Source: Vicinamibacteria bacterium
GTDB taxonomy: Bacteria > Acidobacteriota > Vicinamibacteria > Vicinamibacterales > UBA2999
Assembly (NCBI GenBank): GCA_025938035.1
Contig: JAICQE010000070.1
Location: forward strand, 1 to 19,830
DNA length: 19,830 nt
Direction of reading: 5' to 3'
Notes under the pieces: generated by a model
The model's input: only the letters and a program-made list of their open reading frames with translations
The model's database searches: none
Told to the model about the DNA's origin: nothing
Position numbers and translations under genes: made by a program
Shown: positions 13,300-19,830 of the stretch, piece by piece
Layout: each line of letters opens with the position of its first letter
How positions within the stretch are numbered: position 1 is the first letter of the stretch

Positions 13300-15039
13300 A
13301 TGGACCACCGCGATTACCCGCAGGACGAGCAGCAGGCCGGGACGGCCGGCCCCGAACCGGTAAACCCGGGGTCGGCGAGCAAATTCCCGTCGCTGATTCA
13401 CGACTACCGGGCCCAGCGCGAGGCCTGGCGGGAACAGGCGCGAAACCTGGCGCGGATGCGGGAGGAGGTCCTCGCCGCCGCCGACCACGAGGCGCGCGGG
13501 ATTGTTTCCACCGCCAGAGCCGACGTCCGGCGGATCCTGCTCAAAGCCCGTCGCGATCTTCTGGTGCTCGCCGCGCAGGTGCGCGCCGCCGGACGGCTGG
13601 GCGAGGGCGAGGACACGATCGACACGCCGAATTTCCTTCCGGCCGACGACTTCGGCCAGGCGCACAACGCTCTGACCACCGCGCGCCACGACATCCGTCG
13701 CGTGCTCGACGAGTCGCGTCCGGAGCTCGAAGGGCTGGCATCCGAGGGAGAGGCGCTGCGCGCTGCGCTGCATCATCACCAGCCGGCTGACGTTCGCAGG
13801 CACGTCTCGAGACTGCCCGTCCAGGACGTCCCGCAGGATCGCTTCGAGGAAGCGCCGGCGGACTTTGACTTCATTTCGATCGACGCGGATGACTCACCGG
13901 AATTAACGATCCGGCAACCGCAGTTCCCGATTCGGGCGCTTGTTGCCGCGGCTGCGTCGTTCGGTGCGCTTGCGTTGATGGGAACCGGCGTGTGGATGTT
14001 CTGGCCATCGGGCAGGGATAACTCGCACACCGAAACCTCGGCGGCGGCGGCAGCGGCGCCCAAACCGGCCGCGCGGGATTCTGCCTCGCCTGCGGTTCGA
14101 ACCCCGATCCCTGAGCCGCGCTCGCCACTCTCCATCCGGCTGTCAGCGAAAGAAACGTCCTGGGTTCGCGTCACCGCAGATGGTCGCGTGACCGCGGAAC
14201 GGATATTCAGGCCAGGCGAGACCGAGAACATCCGTGCGTCCCGGGAGGTGAGCATTCGCGCAGGCGACGCAGGGGCGGTGACCGTTGCCGTCGACGGCCG
14301 TCAGCCTGTTGCCCTTGGTCGCGAAGGCGAGGTCGTAACCCGGCGGTTCACGGTGCAGGCATCGCGTGTGGAGCGCACGGCGCCTGCGCCGGTGGCCGCG
14401 ACTCCGCGGAATCCGCCCGCGCCAGTGGCGCAGGCTCCGACGCAGCGTCAGGCCCGGGCCAGCGCGACGCCGGCGGCGGCCACCGCGGTCGCGCCATTGC
14501 CACCGCCGCGTGTGATTGAACAGCCGCGTGTGACTGAACAGCCGGTGACTGCCGCGCCGCCGCCGGCGCTTCCTTCACCGGCGAATCCGTCAGCCAGCGC
14601 TCCTCTTTCGGCCAGACCGGCAACGGCGTCGGTCGAACGCCCGCCGTTGACGCCGCCCGCCGTGTCGCCGCCGTCGCTTCAGGATGTGCTGACGAGAGAC
14701 GCGAACCGCTGGCTCGACGCCTACTATCGGCAGGATCGCGCGACGATGGCCTCGATCTCGCCGCAGGCGAACGTATCCGACAATCGGGCCGAGAAAGAGC
14801 GCATGCCGCGCGGACTATCCGGTGTGCGCCGCACGCTGGACGAGGTGAGATTCCAGTCCGCTGGCACCGAAGTGATACTGACGGCGCGCATGACCGAGCG
14901 CATGGACAACGCCGCCGCCGGACAGATGGCGCAGGCGGTCTCGTTCGTGTCGCAGATGTGGACGCAGCGAAATGGCAGCTGGCAGCTGATGGACGTCCGC
15001 ATCATGAGCGCGTCCGCGATAGCGCGATCTCTCCGCTGA
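13300..15039 (+). CDS. DivIVA-like coil - TM - DUF4115 (RodZ C-terminal) - NTF2-like protein
   Basis: 579 residues. Residues about 30-100 form a charged helical coil (YRAQREAWREQARNLARMRE, then DVRRILLKARRDLLVLAAQV) reminiscent of DivIVA or ATP-synthase b stalks. One membrane helix spans about 211-235 (IRALVAAAASFGALALMGTG). Residues 277-355 (SIRLSAKETSWVRVTADGRV ... ERIFRPGETENIRASREVSI) match the RodZ C-terminal DUF4115 domain. A Pro/Ala-rich linker (356-465) contains a short repeat (PRVIEQ, PRVTEQ). The last about 115 residues (LQDVLTRDANRWLDAYY ... SWQLMDVRIMSA) look like an NTF2/SnoaL-type fold. So: cytoplasmic coil, periplasmic sensing or peptidoglycan-facing domains. No HTH is present, unlike RodZ. 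A role in cell shape, division or polarity is inferred. The ATG lacks a good ribosome-binding site. Confidence 0.8.
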   Translation: MDHRDYPQDEQQAGTAGPEPVNPGSASKFPSLIHDYRAQREAWREQARNLARMREEVLAAADHEARGIVSTARADVRRILLKARRDLLVLAAQVRAAGRLGEGEDTIDTPNFLPADDFGQAHNALTTARHDIRRVLDESRPELEGLASEGEALRAALHHHQPADVRRHVSRLPVQDVPQDRFEEAPADFDFISIDADDSPELTIRQPQFPIRALVAAAASFGALALMGTGVWMFWPSGRDNSHTETSAAAAAAPKPAARDSASPAVRTPIPEPRSPLSIRLSAKETSWVRVTADGRVTAERIFRPGETENIRASREVSIRAGDAGAVTVAVDGRQPVALGREGEVVTRRFTVQASRVERTAPAPVAATPRNPPAPVAQAPTQRQARASATPAAATAVAPLPPPRVIEQPRVTEQPVTAAPPPALPSPANPSASAPLSARPATASVERPPLTPPAVSPPSLQDVLTRDANRWLDAYYRQDRATMASISPQANVSDNRAEKERMPRGLSGVRRTLDEVRFQSAGTEVILTARMTERMDNAAAGQMAQAVSFVSQMWTQRNGSWQLMDVRIMSASAIARSLR

Positions 15040-15057
15040 CACGCGGCCTCCCCGGGA

Positions 15058-15840
15058 CTAACTGCAGGCTGACTGCGCAGGCTGGAAGCTCTGGAACGCG
15101 ATGCGCGCCGCCGCGCGATCGAAGCTCGTCATCTCTGACCCGATCTTCGGATTCATAATCGACGCCTGCGACTGCACGTGGTTGTAGCCGAGCGCATGAC
15201 CGAGCTCGTGCATCCGGAGCAGATGGCGCGTGTCGCTCGTGCGATCGAAATCACTGTCGAGGATGATCGACCCGGCACGGATTGTCGATCCGCGCGTTGA
15301 CCTCCCGCCGAATCCGATCGTGGCCAGCTGATCGCGTACGCCGTTGTACCTCGCCACCACGATCTGTCCCGGCCGCATCACGTTCACGACCTCGCCAGGA
15401 GCAACCGTCTCCTGGCGCACCGCGGCAAACCCCTGGAAGGCGTTGTCGGTCAGCAACGCAAGGGCTGCCGTCAGATCGGCGGCGAGCTGCCCGGCCTCCG
15501 CCTCGGTCAGCCGCTCGGACGTCGCGCGGTACTGCGTGCCCTGCGACTTCTCATACTGCATCACCGGCATCAGCACGACGAGCTCCGGCACGCGATCCCA
15601 GCGCAGGGCCGCGTCGTGGCCGCCGCGCAGCATTTCGTCCAGCGCATATCGATCGTACCGATGATCGTCGTCGAGGCCGACCTTCAGGTCGGCCTTTCCA
15701 TCCGCGCTCAGCAGCGCCTGCGCCTCGGAGTCAGCGGATGGCGCGATCACTTCGCATCGCGCAGGCGCAGCGGCATTCGCGGCGGCACCACAGAATGTCA
15801 GAAATGCGATGGCGAGGAGGGTCGGTCGACACGCGTACAC
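15058..15840 (-). CDS. Secreted metzincin (matrixin-like) metalloprotease
   Basis: 260 residues. A signal peptide (MYACRPTLLAIAFLTFCGAA, cleaved near residue 24) predicts export. The zinc motif is HELGHALGYNH with ligands H211, H215 and H221 and catalytic E212, and the Met-turn is SIMNP with M229: a complete HExxHxxGxxH metzincin core. Family members cleave peptides outside the cytoplasm; the substrate is unknown. The start is GTG (15840) without a visible ribosome-binding site. Residues 49-56 (KADLKVGL) are encoded by a REP-like palindrome, in the non-catalytic N-terminal part. It converges on the coil/DUF4115 gene with an 18-base gap. Confidence 0.85.
   Translation of the reverse strand: MYACRPTLLAIAFLTFCGAAANAAAPARCEVIAPSADSEAQALLSADGKADLKVGLDDDHRYDRYALDEMLRGGHDAALRWDRVPELVVLMPVMQYEKSQGTQYRATSERLTEAEAGQLAADLTAALALLTDNAFQGFAAVRQETVAPGEVVNVMRPGQIVVARYNGVRDQLATIGFGGRSTRGSTIRAGSIILDSDFDRTSDTRHLLRMHELGHALGYNHVQSQASIMNPKIGSEMTSFDRAAARIAFQSFQPAQSACS
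15674..15695 (+). repeat. REP-like palindrome copy 7, inside the metalloprotease gene
   Basis: A perfect 9-base stem AGGCCGACC / GGTCGGCCT with TTCA loop, preceded by GTCG instead of GTAG. It is nearly identical to the copy at 1082-1106, shares the TTTC that follows it, and keeps the protease frame open. Confidence 0.8.
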
Positions 15841-16057
15841 AACGCGCGCGACTGCAAGGTTCGGTACGGCACAGAGTGCGTGTGGACGCGCGGAGCTTCA
15901 TGTGAAATTTTGATTGGCCGTTACAGCTTCGCCATTGCGATCACAAACACGAAGGCCACGAAGAGATCGAAGGACACGAAGGGTTGTTTGGTAAATTTCT
16001 GAATAAATCGCGAAAACCGGCGCTCTTCGTGCCCTTCGACCCCTTCGTACCTTCGTG
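15841..16057. other. Intergenic region dominated by an inverted repeat
   Basis: 217 bases between the HD-GYP stop and the metalloprotease start, both minus strand. More than a third is the pair of CACGAAG-type arms. The 39 bases between the arms are comparatively AT-rich. No gene is seen. The promoter of the protease gene should lie in 15841-15945, but I see no clear hexamers. Confidence 0.6.
15946..15983 (+). repeat. CACGAAG-type repeat, left inverted arm
   Basis: A 38-base arm starting AACACGAAGGCCACGAAG and ending GGACACGAAGGG. It matches the reverse complement of 16023-16059 at most positions, with one single-base length difference. Confidence 0.8.
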
Positions 16058-16059
16058 TT
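16023..16059 (-). repeat. CACGAAG-type repeat, right inverted arm
   Basis: A 37-base arm which on the minus strand starts AACACGAAGGTACGAAGG and ends GGGCACGAAGAG. It overlaps the TAA stop of the HD-GYP gene, and together with the left arm could form a long cruciform or mRNA hairpin. Confidence 0.8.
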
Positions 16060-17104
16060 ACTCGAAGAGCGCGGCGTCGTGAATCGACGCGGCTTCGAGC
16101 GTTTCGGGCCGCCGTAGCACGCCGCTGCGGCACAGCGTCGTGAACTCGCGAACGAGATCCAGACGGCGCCACCCGCGATCGGCTTCGCGCGCGAGCGTCG
16201 CGCAGGCGTCGGCAGGAGTCATCGCCGGCCGGTACGGACGATCCGTCGTCAGGGCGTCGTACACATCGACGACGCCCATGATCTGCGCCAGCAGCGGGAT
16301 CTCGTCGCCGCCGAGTCCATCGGGGTAACCGCTTCCGTCCGCGCGTTCATGATGGCAGCGCACGATCGGACGGACCATGCGCAGCAGCCGCAGATTCCCG
16401 CAGAGCCGATCGCCGATGGTCGTGTGCCGCTTCACGATCTCGAACTCGTCCTCGGTCAGCGGCCCGGCCTTCTGCAGGACGGAGTCGGGAATCGCCACCT
16501 TGCCGATGTCGTGCAGGTACCCTCCGCGCCTCAACGCGCCGACTTCGTCGGCCGTCAGGCCCAGGTGCATGCCGAGCGTGGCCGCGTACGCGGCCATCCG
16601 CTCGCAGTGGCCGCCGGTGTACTTGTCGCGCGCTTCAACCGTCAGGGCCAGGCTCAGAATGATCGACTCCGCGGAGTCCAATTCGTCGGTGAACCGCTTC
16701 AACCGCATCAGCGACCGGACGCGCGCCCGCAGTTCGGAGGTGTTGACCGGCTTGGTGAGGAAGTCGTCCGCCCCGGCGTCGATCCCGGCCAGCCGCTCGG
16801 CCCGGCCGTCGAGGCCCGTGAGCAGCATGACCGGGATGAGCCGCGTCGCCGGATTCTCTTTCAGCCGGCGGCACAGCTCGATGCCGTTCAGCGACGGCAT
16901 GTTGATATCGGTCAGCACGAGGTCGGGCGACTCGCTCTCGACGAGCGCCATCGCCACTTCACCGTCGGATGCCGGCAGCACCTCGTACCCGTCGCAGCCG
17001 AGCGTCTCGCACAGCGTCTCGAGGAGCGGCGCCATGTCGTCGGCGACGACAATCTTCCCGCCGCCCTTCGCGCCGCTCGGCTTTCCGGACGGATCCTGAG
17101 GCAT
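16058..17104 (-). CDS. Response regulator with HD-GYP c-di-GMP phosphodiesterase domain
   Basis: 348 residues. Receiver, about 17-132: acidic pair D22/D23, phosphoacceptor D66 in LVLTDINMP, T96 in LLTG and K118 in LTKP. HD-GYP, about 143-330: H166, catalytic pair H198-D199 in YLHDIGK, K202, and HHERADGSGYPDGL (H251, H252, GYP at 259-261), followed by VVDVYDALTTDRPYRPA. All hallmark residues are present, so it should hydrolyse c-di-GMP to pGpG/GMP under control of phosphorylation (RpfG-like). The ATG at 17104 is preceded by TATAAT 14 bases upstream and lacks a Shine-Dalgarno. It lies 111 bases after the sigma-54 activator gene on the same strand. Confidence 0.92.
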   Translation of the reverse strand: MPQDPSGKPSGAKGGGKIVVADDMAPLLETLCETLGCDGYEVLPASDGEVAMALVESESPDLVLTDINMPSLNGIELCRRLKENPATRLIPVMLLTGLDGRAERLAGIDAGADDFLTKPVNTSELRARVRSLMRLKRFTDELDSAESIILSLALTVEARDKYTGGHCERMAAYAATLGMHLGLTADEVGALRRGGYLHDIGKVAIPDSVLQKAGPLTEDEFEIVKRHTTIGDRLCGNLRLLRMVRPIVRCHHERADGSGYPDGLGGDEIPLLAQIMGVVDVYDALTTDRPYRPAMTPADACATLAREADRGWRRLDLVREFTTLCRSGVLRRPETLEAASIHDAALFE

Positions 17105-17118
17105 CTTCGGCAGGCGCG

Positions 17119-17124
17119 ATTATA
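17119..17124 (-). promoter_or_regulatory. TATAAT -10 box close to the HD-GYP start
   Basis: A perfect -10 hexamer on the minus strand, 14 bases before the ATG, with no recognisable -35. If used, the transcript would have a leader of only a few bases. Confidence 0.4.
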
Positions 17125-17215
17125 GACGAGACGCCCTGAGCCACTGGCCGGCGAGACATCCTCCTCGCGCTCGGCGTCGCTGGCGCCGTTTCCGGGGGGG
17201 ACGGAGGAAGGGCGG

Positions 17216-18364
17216 CTATGACGCTGTCGCGTACTTCGTGTCTGTCCGGCGCGACTTGCCGGTCGCGTCGCCGCTCCGATACGGCCCCACCGGCAGGTTG
17301 CAATTCTGCTGATAGAGAAACGCGTGAAAGCGCTTGTAGTCCGTGGACGGCAGATTGAACAACCGTACCAGCGCACGATAGCTGCCGCGCGTTTCCTGCA
17401 GGCCGCGATCGATCAGCGCCGCCAGTTCCGCACGCGTCACCTCGTGCGCCCGGAACGGCTTCTGTACGACTTCCCAGAAATCACCGCCGGCCATGAGCTT
17501 GTCCCACAGATGCTGGGCGATGCCCTGTGCGTGCGGTTCGGGGGCGGCAACGACGTGACCGGGCCCCGGCACGGCGATCGTCACCCGCTCGCCGGAGCGA
17601 ATCTCCGCCGGCAGATCGGCGGGCGTGATCGGACGGTTGGAGTCGCGAAGCGCAATTCGTTCGGTGACGTTCCGCAACTCGCGCACGTTGCCCGGCCACT
17701 GATACGAGAGGATCAGGTGCTCGGCGTCAGTGGTGAGGTCGGGTGGCGGCAGCCGGTGCGCTTCACTTGCCTTGCGGAGGAAGTGCCGGAACAGCAGCAC
17801 CACGTCGCGCCCCCGTTCGCGCAGCGGCGGGATGCGGATGTGAATCACGTTCAACCGGTAGTAAAGATCCTCGCGGAACTCGCCGGCGGCAATCTGCTCG
17901 CGCAGGTCGCGATTGGTCGCGGTGATGAGCCGTACGTCCGCGCGGCCCCCGGTACCGTCCGCACCGACGGTCTGAATCTCCCCCGTTTCGGCAAAACGCA
18001 ACAGCGTCGCCTGCATGCTCAGGCTCATCTCGCCGAGCTCGTCCAGAAACAGCGTGCCGCGGTCAGCCTGGCGAATCAGGCCCACCTTGTCGCGATAGGC
18101 GCCCGTAAAGCTGCCGCGCGCGTGTCCGAAGAGCTCCGAGGCGAGCAGCGTCTCGGGAATGCCGCTGCAATTGACCGCCATGAACGGCTGCCGGCTGCGC
18201 GCGCTCTGGTTGTGAATCAGTCGCGCGACGACTTCCTTGCCGACGCCCGTTTCACCGGTAATCAACACCTTCGCGTGGGTGCGCGCCGCGCTCTGAATGT
18301 CAGCGTGCAGCGTGTCGATGACCGGACTCTCTCCGAGCAGTACTGGCTGTTCCGTGAACGACAT
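17216..18364 (-). CDS. Sigma-54-dependent transcriptional activator (AAA+), no N-terminal receiver
   Basis: 382 residues. The AAA+ domain starts almost at once (LLGESPVIDTLHADIQSAAR). Walker A is GETGVGKE (37-44), the sigma-54 contact loop is GSFTGA (84-89, a mild variant of GAFTGA), Walker B is LFLDEL (105-110), sensor I is ATNRDL, and the arginine-finger region is FREDLYYRLNV (163-173). YQWPGNVRELRN marks the lid. The C-terminal about 100 residues (HEVTRAELAALIDRGLQETR ... YRALVRLFNLPSTDYKRFHAF) look like a Fis-type DNA-binding region in a variant form. Without an N-terminal sensor, activity is probably set by its level or a partner, as in PspF. A GG-N10-GC sigma-54 promoter lies upstream. 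Confidence 0.92.
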   Translation of the reverse strand: MSFTEQPVLLGESPVIDTLHADIQSAARTHAKVLITGETGVGKEVVARLIHNQSARSRQPFMAVNCSGIPETLLASELFGHARGSFTGAYRDKVGLIRQADRGTLFLDELGEMSLSMQATLLRFAETGEIQTVGADGTGGRADVRLITATNRDLREQIAAGEFREDLYYRLNVIHIRIPPLRERGRDVVLLFRHFLRKASEAHRLPPPDLTTDAEHLILSYQWPGNVRELRNVTERIALRDSNRPITPADLPAEIRSGERVTIAVPGPGHVVAAPEPHAQGIAQHLWDKLMAGGDFWEVVQKPFRAHEVTRAELAALIDRGLQETRGSYRALVRLFNLPSTDYKRFHAFLYQQNCNLPVGPYRSGDATGKSRRTDTKYATAS

Positions 18365-18526
18365 GCCTCAGACCCCTCAGTTGTTCTCTCTGGGAAGCCG
18401 TTCAGAGCAAGAACACCACCAGACATGCGGTGGAGCGGCGGGGCCGGGGTAAGCCGTTGTCAGCAAAGGGCTGCGCGGTTCGCAGCACGGCATGCGGCAG
18501 CCGCGCGGGCCTCAGATTTTCTGGGG
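18365..18526. other. Gap between cyclase and sigma-54 activator genes
   Basis: 162 bases holding the sigma-54 promoter and several GC-rich words (GCATGCCGTGC-type) that could be activator half-sites. No gene and no T-tract terminator are seen. Confidence 0.5.
18406..18421 (-). promoter_or_regulatory. Sigma-54 promoter of the activator gene
   Basis: On the minus strand TGGTGGTGTTCTTGCT: -24 element TGG and -12 element TTGC with exactly ten bases between GG and GC, against the consensus TGGCAC-N5-TTGCW. The predicted start site is near 18396, giving a leader of about 30 bases before the ATG at 18364, which suggests autoregulation. Confidence 0.6.
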
Positions 18527-19813
18527 CTACCGTGGCTTTCGCGGGTTCCCCGAGCGATCGTCCTCGGAGGGTGGCTTCCACTCGACGAGGCGGTTCTTGC
18601 CGGATTGCTTCGCCTCGTACAGGGCCTGGTCGGCATGAGCGATCAACTCGCGCGCCGACGCGCCGCCCGACACGGCCATGCCGATGCTGGCCGTGACGCG
18701 CAAATCCGCGAGCTCGCTTTCGGTCGGCCGGAAGGTCTCGATCCGCTGACGAATACGCTCGGCGACCGGAATGGAATTCTCGGGACCGCTGCCCGGCATG
18801 ACGATCGCGAACTCCTCGCCGCCAAAACGCGTGCACAGGTCGAACTTGCGCACCGAGCGCTTGAGGATGTCGCCGACGCCACGGATCACCAGATCTCCGG
18901 CGAGATGACCGTAGCGATCGTTGATGCCCTTGAAATTGTCGATGTCGATCATCAGCAGCGCGACCGTCGTGTTGTGCCGGCGTGCGCGATCCAGTTCTTC
19001 CTCGAGCCGCTCGTGGAAGTAGCGCCGGTTGAACAGGCCGCTGACCGGGTCCATGATGGCCGCCTGGGCAAAATCCTCGGCGTCGCGCCGTGCCCGTTCG
19101 CGTGAGAGCGCCAGCGCGACAGGCGCCGTGAGCGCGCGCAGCGCCGCGAGGTCCTCACGCGTGAACGGCTGATCGTCCAGGCGGTCGGCAACGCAGACCA
19201 CAGCCAGCACTTCCCCACCTGCACTAATCGGCACAGCGATGAAGGAATTCGTGCGATACCGCGGACGACGACGCAATCCCGGCATGGCGGTGACGTCCTG
19301 CACCAGCATCGGGGTCCCGCTCGCGTGCACCGATCCGATCACGCCGGTTCCGGAGCTGATGCGAAGCATCTTCACCATGTCCAGCGGATAGCCGTGGGTT
19401 GCCACGATGGAGAGTTCATTCTCGCCAACCGGAACGGCGCATACCACGAACCGGCTGCGCACGCAGCGGGCGACATGGCGCACGGTCAGCGCGGACACGT
19501 TGCGCAGTCCTGCAACCCGCCCGAGCACTTGCGTCAGGCGGCGTGTGGCAATGGCCAGACGGCGGGCGGACTCGTCCCCCGAGGACGGATTCGGGCGGGA
19601 TAAGTCCTCTCCCCCGCCGACATTCCTCCGGGGAACCCAGTCGTTCGGGCGTGAATCGCCCGAGTCGTGAGAATTCACGCTGAGATCGCTCGATTGCCGG
19701 ACATCGGATCTGTAACTGCCGTTGAGGCGGCAACAAATGTGCCTCGCAAGATCGCGGGAAGCCGGGTGGTTTCGGGGACTTGTCAGGGGGGCGGGCAAAG
19801 CGGAAGATGACAC
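18527..19813 (-). CDS. GAF-GGDEF diguanylate cyclase
   Basis: 428 residues from GTG 19813, which has AGGAG three bases and GGAGG eleven bases upstream; GTG 19678 is an alternative, and codon use before it is less biased. The N-terminal about 85 residues are variable. GAF-like domain about 90-240, including RTNSFIAVPISAGGEVLAVV. GGDEF domain about 252-410: DPVSGLFNRRYF, DIDNFKGINDRYGHLAGD, active-site GGEEF (331-335), and the allosteric I-site RxxD as RKFD (322-325) exactly five residues before it. It should therefore make c-di-GMP from GTP and be product-inhibited. No membrane helix, so it is probably cytosolic. The gene ends 163 bases before the sigma-54 activator on the same strand. Confidence 0.92.
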   Translation of the reverse strand: MSSSALPAPLTSPRNHPASRDLARHICCRLNGSYRSDVRQSSDLSVNSHDSGDSRPNDWVPRRNVGGGEDLSRPNPSSGDESARRLAIATRRLTQVLGRVAGLRNVSALTVRHVARCVRSRFVVCAVPVGENELSIVATHGYPLDMVKMLRISSGTGVIGSVHASGTPMLVQDVTAMPGLRRRPRYRTNSFIAVPISAGGEVLAVVCVADRLDDQPFTREDLAALRALTAPVALALSRERARRDAEDFAQAAIMDPVSGLFNRRYFHERLEEELDRARRHNTTVALLMIDIDNFKGINDRYGHLAGDLVIRGVGDILKRSVRKFDLCTRFGGEEFAIVMPGSGPENSIPVAERIRQRIETFRPTESELADLRVTASIGMAVSGGASARELIAHADQALYEAKQSGKNRLVEWKPPSEDDRSGNPRKPR

Positions 19814-19830
19814 GGTCTCCTGATCCTCCC

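Noticed and set aside
14450..14640. Possible frameshift or foreign insert in the Pro/Ala-rich part of the coil/DUF4115 gene
   Set aside because: The frame stays open and codon use is uniform. The short PRVIEQ/PRVTEQ duplication is ordinary linker low complexity.
17324..19105. A 593-residue open frame on the plus strand
   Set aside because: It crosses antisense through both the sigma-54 activator and the GGDEF gene, whose motifs are unmistakable.

Overview
The window looks like a chromosomal segment of a GC-rich soil-type bacterium, most likely Acidobacteriota of the Vicinamibacteria type. This is inferred from three things: secreted DUF6152-type and related families of unknown function, a two-component/c-di-GMP repertoire with strongly GC-rich third codon positions, and many short palindromes whose chance translations (such as LKADTT, AFRRK, ADLKVGL) are familiar from that group. 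I see no rRNA, tRNA, prophage, insertion sequence or CRISPR array.

Layout. (1) 1-3019, minus strand: four co-directional genes. A DUF6152 secreted protein, a Gly-rich secreted protein, a small secreted protein and a LigJ-type 4-oxalomesaconate hydratase follow one another, and short repeats fill two of the gaps and overlap the start of the third gene. (2) 3177-6590, plus strand: a lipoprotein-type alpha/beta-hydrolase peptidase with an apparent CTG start, then a NatA/NatB-like ABC exporter pair with overlapping genes. (3) 6591-9463, minus strand: a large membrane GAF-GAF histidine kinase with a 60-residue acidic protein coupled downstream, a REP-rich spacer, and a 50-residue DUF5670 (lmo0937-type) membrane protein. 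(4) 9693-12592: a small plus-strand gene; then, on the minus strand, a degenerate histidine-kinase-like protein, a receiver-PilZ protein, a 51-residue single-pass membrane protein and a RodZ-type HTH membrane protein whose start overlaps the preceding stop (TTGA). (5) 12865-15039, plus strand: a tail-anchored small protein and a 579-residue protein joining a DivIVA-like coil, one membrane helix, a RodZ C-terminal (DUF4115) domain and an NTF2-like domain. (6) 15058-19813, minus strand: a metzincin protease, an HD-GYP response regulator, a sigma-54 activator with its own good sigma-54 promoter, and a GAF-GGDEF diguanylate cyclase.

How it may work together. Within about 9 kb the window encodes a maker (GGDEF with I-site), a breaker (HD-GYP) and a receptor (PilZ fused to a receiver) of cyclic di-GMP, next to a sigma-54 activator and a kinase-like protein without catalytic residues. 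A local c-di-GMP circuit is therefore plausible, although nothing in the sequence proves the proteins act on each other.

The most unusual non-coding content is the repeats. A REP-like family has a GTAG foot, a perfect or near-perfect stem and a TTCA/TTTA tetraloop (six full copies and one partial), and two copies lie inside reading frames. A separate CACGAAG-type repeat forms a large inverted pair and also encodes the C-terminus of the HTH protein. Three other low-complexity tracts sit exactly at gene starts or ends.
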